From Verrucomicrobiota bacterium (GTDB taxonomy: Bacteria > Verrucomicrobiota > Verrucomicrobiia > Opitutales > Opitutaceae): DNA of 39,829 bases. A program made the position numbers and the translations under genes. How positions within the stretch are numbered: position 1 is the stretch's first letter; every line of letters begins with the position of its first letter. The DNA is taken from NCBI GenBank assembly GCA_016222805.1, contig JACRQG010000034.1:1-39829 (forward strand). Direction: 5' to 3'. The notes under the pieces are model-generated. The model saw nothing but the letters and a program-made list of their open reading frames with translations. It was not told the origin of the DNA and made no database searches. Shown one piece after another: positions 35,985 to 39,829 of this stretch.

Positions 35985-36656
35985 ATGCTTGCTCCGGGCG
36001 CGCACGTCCCTTTCGTGGAACCCGTGGACACCACCGCTTCTCCCGCCGCCCGCCTCGCCCAGCAGATCGAGTTCATCGCCGAGTGCGACCGCCTCAAGGA
36101 GGTGTTCCGGCAGACGATCAATACCCGCAGCCGCCGCCCGGAAAACGACGCCGAGCACTCCTGGCACCTCTGCCTCTGCGTGATCGTCCTCGCCGAACAC
36201 GCCAACTTTCCCGGGCTCGATGTCCTCCGCGTGCTGAAGATGGTCATCCTGCACGACCTCGTCGAAATCGACGCCGGCGACACCTTTGCCTACGACACCG
36301 CCGCGATGGCCAACCAGCACGAACGCGAGGCCAAGGCGGCCGACCGCATCTTCGGCCTGCTGCCGGTGGACCAGGGTCGGGAATTCCGCGCCCTTTGGGA
36401 CGAGTTCGAGGCCCGCGCCACGCCGGAAGCGCGCTTCGCGGCCGCCGTTGATCGCTTCCAGCCCATGTTGCTGAACTGTCGCACCGAAGGTGCCGCCTGG
36501 AATCGCCACGGCGTCACCCACGACCGGGTGGTCGCCCGCAACCGCCACATCGCCGAGGGTTGCGCCGAACTCTGGCGCTATGCGGAGCAGATGCTCCAGG
36601 GGGTCGTGGCCGCCGGACACCTGCGCCCGGGCCCCGCCCCCTCCCCACGGGGCTGA
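35985..36656 (+). CDS. HD-domain phosphohydrolase (YfbR/HDDC2-like)
   Basis: 223 residues from ATG 35985; an upstream in-frame ATG at 35856 would overlap the divergent peptidase gene and adds no conserved residues. The metal and phosphate ligands of the HD family are visible: His58 in ENDAEHSWH, His90-Asp91 in MVILHDLVEIDAGD and Asp156 in AAVDRFQP, with Arg50-Arg51 preceding and Glu94/Asp97 in the DLVEIDAGD segment. This is the pattern of the YfbR 5'-deoxynucleotidase and HDDC2 proteins, which dephosphorylate deoxyribonucleoside monophosphates in the cytosol. Substrate here is inferred from family only. A clear intrinsic terminator follows 24 bases after the stop. Confidence 0.85.
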   Translation: MLAPGAHVPFVEPVDTTASPAARLAQQIEFIAECDRLKEVFRQTINTRSRRPENDAEHSWHLCLCVIVLAEHANFPGLDVLRVLKMVILHDLVEIDAGDTFAYDTAAMANQHEREAKAADRIFGLLPVDQGREFRALWDEFEARATPEARFAAAVDRFQPMLLNCRTEGAAWNRHGVTHDRVVARNRHIAEGCAELWRYAEQMLQGVVAAGHLRPGPAPSPRG

Positions 36657-36680
36657 TGCGCGAGGGGTCCCTGGGAGGCG

Positions 36681-36716
36681 ACACCGCCTCGCTGCGGTGT
36701 TTTTGACGGTTTTTTT
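36681..36716 (+). terminator. Intrinsic terminator after the HD-domain gene
   Basis: ACACCGC (36681-36687) and GCGGTGT (36694-36700) form a 7-base-pair stem with loop CTCGCT. TTTT follows at once, and a second run of seven T begins at 36710. This is the best intrinsic terminator in the window and separates the HD gene from the large repeat protein gene. Confidence 0.85.
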
Positions 36717-36745
36717 CCCAATCCCGGCGTTCGGGGATCGCCAGC

Positions 36746-36757
36746 AATCTGCAGATT
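36746..36757. promoter_or_regulatory. Perfect 12-base palindrome before the repeat protein gene
   Basis: AATCTGCAGATT is a perfect palindrome 25 bases before the ATG of the repeat protein and unusually AT-rich for the region. It could be an operator for a dimeric regulator. No second copy was seen, and no convincing -35/-10 pair surrounds it. Confidence 0.3.
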
Positions 36758-36782
36758 CTCCACACTCCGGACCTTGGACTCG

Positions 36783-39700
36783 ATGCGTACCCATACCCGT
36801 GCCCGCCTTGTCGTTTTCCTCGTGCTGGCGCTGCTGTCGACCGGCGCGCCGCTCCGCGCCCAGACAAACATCCTTTCCGGCACCTATGTAGCCGCGACGC
36901 TGACGGGCGATGTCGCCACCAATCCCGGCTCTTCCGCGACCTTCACCGCCGGCACCACGTTCACCGGGCCAAACGCGAACTTCGGCGCCAATTCCAACCT
37001 GATCTGGCAACAAACGGGGACGCTGAGCGGCAAGTCGATCGTCTTTGGCAACGGCGCCTACGTCTACCTGAACGCCACGTCGGCCTCTCTGACCCTCGAC
37101 GCCACGACCACCGCCACCGGCGACCTGCGCGTCCTGGACAGCGGCGTTGCGGGCACGGTGCTCACCAACCAGGGCGCGCTCACCCACAACCACGCCTCCT
37201 CCGGCGAACTCTACGCCAAGACGTTCACCAACTCCGGCACGATCACCGCCACCGCGAGCAACCTTCAGATCGGCAGCACCAGCGCCTCCTACTCCACCCT
37301 CAACTCCGGCACCATCACGGCCAACGGCTCGGGAGTGATCGTCTACCTCGGCGGCAACGTCAGCAACACCGGCTCCCTCAACGCCACCAACTCCGGCCAG
37401 CTCGTCTTCCGCGGCGACAACTCCAGCGCCAACCTCGGCACCGTCAACCTCTCCTCCGGCGGCCGGGCCCTGATCAATTCCACCAACCTCACCATCTCCG
37501 GCACCCTCAACCCACCGGCCTCCGGCATCTACGAACTTTCCGGCGGCAAGGTGTCGGGCGGCACCATCGCCGGCAATGCCCTCACCACCACCAGCGGCGG
37601 CGGCACCCTGAACGGCGTGACGCTCACCGGCGCGTTCAACCTCCCGGCCAACACCGACGCCTCCATCGCCGGCAACACGGTCTTCAACGGCGCCACCGTC
37701 ACCTTTGGCAACAGCGCCTATCTCTACCTCTCCTCTGCCGCCGCCACTCTCACCTTCGATCCCACGACCACCGCCACCGGCGACCTGCGCGTCCTCGACA
37801 GCGGCGTCGCCGGCACGGTGCTCACCAACCAGGGCACGCTCACGCACAATCACGGGTCCTCCGGAGAGCTCTACGCCAAGACATTTACCAACTCCGGCAC
37901 CATCACCGCCACGGCCAGCAACCTTCAAATCGGCAGCACCAGCGCCTCCTACTCCACCTTCAACTCCGGCACCATCACGGCCAATGGCTCGGGGGTGATC
38001 GTCTACCTCGACGGCAACGTGAGCAACACCGGCTCCCTCAACGCCACCAACTCCGGCCAGCTCGTTTTCCGCGGCGACAACTCCAGCGCCAACCTCGGCA
38101 CCGTCAACCTCTCCTCCGGAGGACGCGCCCTGATCAATTCCACCAACCTCACCATCTCCGGCACCCTCAACCCACCGGCCTCCGGCATCTACGAGCTTTC
38201 CGGCGGAAAGGTGTCGGGCGGCACCATCGCGGGCAACGCCCTCACCACCACCAGCGGCGGCGGCACCCTGAACGGCGTGACCCTCACCGGCGCGTTCAAC
38301 CTCCCGGCCAACACCGACGCCTCCATCGCCGGCAACACGGTCTTCAACGGCGCCTCCGTCACTTTTGGCAGCAGCGCCTATCTTTACCTCAACAACACCG
38401 CCGCCGCCCTTACGTTCGATCCCACGACCACCGGCACTGGCGACCTGCGCGTCCTCGACAGCGGCGTCGCCGGCACGGTGCTCACCAACCAGGGCACGCT
38501 CACGCACACCCACGCCTCGTCTGGCGAACTCTACGCCAAGACGTTCACCAACTCGGGCACCATCACCGCCACGGCCAGCAACCTTCAGATCGGCAGCACC
38601 AACGCCTCCTACTCCACCCTCAACTCCGGCACCATCACGGCCAACGGCTCGGGAGTGATCGTCTACCTCGACGGCAATGTCAGCAACACCGGCTCCCTCA
38701 ACGCCACCAACTCCGGCCAGCTCGTCTTCCGCGGCGACAACTCCAGCGCCAACCTCGGCACCGTGAACCTCTCCTCCGGCGGCCGGGCCCGGATCCACTC
38801 CTCCAACCTCACCATCTCCGGCACCCTCAACCCACCGGCCTCCGGCATCTACGAACTTTCCGGCGGCAAGGTCTCCGGCGGCACGATCGCTGGCAATGCC
38901 CTCACCACCACCAGCAGCGGCGGCGTCCTCAACGGCACGACGCTCACCGGCGCGGTCAACCTCCCGGCCAACACCCACGCTTCCATCGCCGGCAACACGG
39001 TCTTCAACGGCGCCACCGTCACCTTTGGTAACAGCGCCTATCTCTACCTCAACGTCGCCGCCGGGTCCCTGACCTTCGATGGTACGACCATCGCCTCCGG
39101 CGACCTGCGCGTCCTCGATAGCGGCGTCTCGGGTACGGTCCTGACCAACCAGGGCACGCTCACCCACAACCACGCGTCCTCCGGCGAACTCTACGCCAAG
39201 TCGTTCACCAATTCCGGCACCATCACCGCCACGGCGAGCAATCTCCAAATCGGCACCAACAGCGCCTCCTACTCCACCCTCAACTCCGGCACCATCACGG
39301 CAAACGGCTCGGGGGTGATCGTCTACCTCGACGGCAACGTCTCCAACACGGGCACGCTGGCCGCCACCAATTCCGGCAAACTCGCCTTCCGCGGCACCAA
39401 CAACCAGGGAATCTCCGGGACCATCCAGCTGTCCACCGGCGGCAGCGCCGAAATCAGCGGCACGATTGTCAATACCGCGCTGGCGGCACCGACTGGCGGC
39501 GCCTTCCAGCTCGTCGGTGGCACCATCCAAGGCGGCACCATCGCCCCCGGTGCTCTCGCCTTCACCAACTCCGGTGGTTACCTCGACGGCGCCACCCTCA
39601 ACGACAACCTGAACCTCCCCGCCAATTCCTATGTGCGCTTCACCGGCGGGGCCTCCTTCACCGGCGCCACCGGCAGCTTTGCCTCCAGTTCCGGCGTGTA

Positions 39701-39829
39701 TTGGGAGCAGGTCGGCACGCTTTCCAACAAGGCCTTCACCTTCGCCACCAGCGCCTACTTCTACCTCAACGGCAACAACAACGCCCTCACGCTTGGGCCC
39801 ACGTCCTCGATCACGGGCGACGTCTCGAT
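36783..39829 (+). CDS. Very large exported beta-strand repeat protein (5' part, cut by window end)
   Basis: The frame is open from ATG 36783 to the end of the window, at least 1015 codons, with no stop. Residues 1-26 are a signal peptide (MRTHTRARLVVFLVLALLSTG...RAQ). The mature part is Thr/Ser/Gly/Asn-rich, almost without Cys, and built of short beta motifs such as 'TNSGTITATASNLQIGS' and 'SGTLNPPASGIYELSGGKVSGGTI'. This is the look of a right-handed beta-helix as in autotransporter passengers and adhesins. Units of 220 residues repeat in tandem (see repeat entries). The C-terminus is outside the window, so an autotransporter barrel, PEP-CTERM or other anchor cannot be judged. Function unknown; a surface or secreted adhesin is a guess from composition. 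Own terminator upstream and a palindrome before the start suggest a separate transcript. Confidence 0.82.
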   Translation, partial: MRTHTRARLVVFLVLALLSTGAPLRAQTNILSGTYVAATLTGDVATNPGSSATFTAGTTFTGPNANFGANSNLIWQQTGTLSGKSIVFGNGAYVYLNATSASLTLDATTTATGDLRVLDSGVAGTVLTNQGALTHNHASSGELYAKTFTNSGTITATASNLQIGSTSASYSTLNSGTITANGSGVIVYLGGNVSNTGSLNATNSGQLVFRGDNSSANLGTVNLSSGGRALINSTNLTISGTLNPPASGIYELSGGKVSGGTIAGNALTTTSGGGTLNGVTLTGAFNLPANTDASIAGNTVFNGATVTFGNSAYLYLSSAAATLTFDPTTTATGDLRVLDSGVAGTVLTNQGTLTHNHGSSGELYAKTFTNSGTITATASNLQIGSTSASYSTFNSGTITANGSGVIVYLDGNVSNTGSLNATNSGQLVFRGDNSSANLGTVNLSSGGRALINSTNLTISGTLNPPASGIYELSGGKVSGGTIAGNALTTTSGGGTLNGVTLTGAFNLPANTDASIAGNTVFNGASVTFGSSAYLYLNNTAAALTFDPTTTGTGDLRVLDSGVAGTVLTNQGTLTHTHASSGELYAKTFTNSGTITATASNLQIGSTNASYSTLNSGTITANGSGVIVYLDGNVSNTGSLNATNSGQLVFRGDNSSANLGTVNLSSGGRARIHSSNLTISGTLNPPASGIYELSGGKVSGGTIAGNALTTTSSGGVLNGTTLTGAVNLPANTHASIAGNTVFNGATVTFGNSAYLYLNVAAGSLTFDGTTIASGDLRVLDSGVSGTVLTNQGTLTHNHASSGELYAKSFTNSGTITATASNLQIGTNSASYSTLNSGTITANGSGVIVYLDGNVSNTGTLAATNSGKLAFRGTNNQGISGTIQLSTGGSAEISGTIVNTALAAPTGGAFQLVGGTIQGGTIAPGALAFTNSGGYLDGATLNDNLNLPANSYVRFTGGASFTGATGSFASSSGVYWEQVGTLSNKAFTFATSAYFYLNGNNNALTLGPTSSITGDVS
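37041..37700 (+). repeat. 660-bp tandem repeat unit 1 inside the repeat protein gene
   Basis: First of the in-frame 660-base units. Conserved landmarks recur at exactly 660-base steps, for example GGCGACCTGCGCGTCCT at 37119, 37779, 38439 and 39099. The start of this unit is less similar to the others than its second half. Confidence 0.85.
37701..38360 (+). repeat. 660-bp tandem repeat unit 2
   Basis: Nearly identical to unit 1 over the second half: for example 38041-38100 differs from 37381-37440 by one base. The encoded 220 residues keep phase, so copy number can change without breaking the frame. Confidence 0.9.
38361..39020 (+). repeat. 660-bp tandem repeat unit 3
   Basis: Very similar to units 1 and 2, with local changes (for example NNTAAA for SSAAAT, RIHSSN for LINSTN). 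38701-38760 is identical to 37381-37440, showing that unit 3 is locally closer to unit 1 than unit 2 is. Confidence 0.9.
39021..39680 (+). repeat. 660-bp tandem repeat unit 4, diverging in its second half
   Basis: Follows the other units closely to about 39350, then drifts; 39400-39560 keeps only the general motif pattern. From about 39640 the sequence encodes 'VYWEQVGTLSNKAFTF', matching the 'LIWQQTGTLSGKSIVF' segment found before unit 1 and absent from the inner units. Confidence 0.75.

Noticed and set aside
37343-38848. Three near-identical 61-codon antisense ORFs at 660-base intervals
   Set aside because: They are repeated only because the host gene is repeated. They have no start context and fall inside the + strand coding sequence.
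35148-39530. A 1460-codon antisense frame with its own internal repeats (GVEGGVGG-type)
   Set aside because: It is the mirror of the 660-bp tandem repeats and of parts of the HD and peptidase genes. Its repetitiveness follows from the real gene on the + strand, which has a signal peptide and sensible beta-strand composition.

Overview
The window looks like a chromosomal segment of a GC-rich Gram-negative bacterium, most likely a verrucomicrobium close to Opitutaceae. This is inferred from gene content, not from a marker gene. The supporting signs are outer-membrane biogenesis genes (BamD-like, LptE-like), a TonB-dependent receptor whose mature start has the SPFIISTE-type segment common in Opitutaceae receptors, a PEP-CTERM protein, many exported carbohydrate-active proteins, frequent GTG starts and weak Shine-Dalgarno sites. 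No rRNA, tRNA, CRISPR array, transposase or phage gene was seen.

Region 1 (1-13009) is mostly housekeeping. The 3' end of plsX is followed by fabH, a bamD-like TPR gene and an lptE-like lipoprotein gene, giving a lipid and outer-membrane run on the + strand. Then comes rpe. Convergent to it, and overlapping it by 14 bases, is a two-gene ABC unit (ATPase, then solute-binding protein) with no permease gene in view. pyrH, frr and proB follow on the + strand, then a DUF4139 exported protein on the - strand and a UvrD/PcrA-type helicase.

Region 2 (13010-17580) holds a NIT-domain chemoreceptor preceded by a good sigma-28 (FliA)-like promoter. A YgiQ-type radical SAM protein is convergent to it. 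Behind that lies an intergenic pair of inverted palindromic repeats; a third copy occurs at 33607-33630.

Region 3 (17581-33519) is an accessory, envelope-directed region. On the - strand are an exported OB-fold/NrfJ-like protein and a GH42-like hydrolase. Divergently on the + strand lie a 1223-residue DUF5696/GH101-like hydrolase and a translationally coupled BNR propeller protein, closed by a strong hairpin. A PEP-CTERM protein, a TonB-dependent receptor and a lipoprotein fusing a YncE-type propeller to a phosphoesterase follow. Together they suggest a locus for capture and breakdown of a decorated glycan. The substrate cannot be read from the sequence.

Region 4 (33520-39829) has palindromic intergenic DNA, an exported prolyl oligopeptidase, a divergent YfbR/HDDC2-like HD phosphohydrolase with a clear intrinsic terminator, and the 5' part of a very large exported repeat protein. 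The latter contains about 3.5 tandem 660-bp (220-residue) units of high nucleotide identity and runs off the end of the window.
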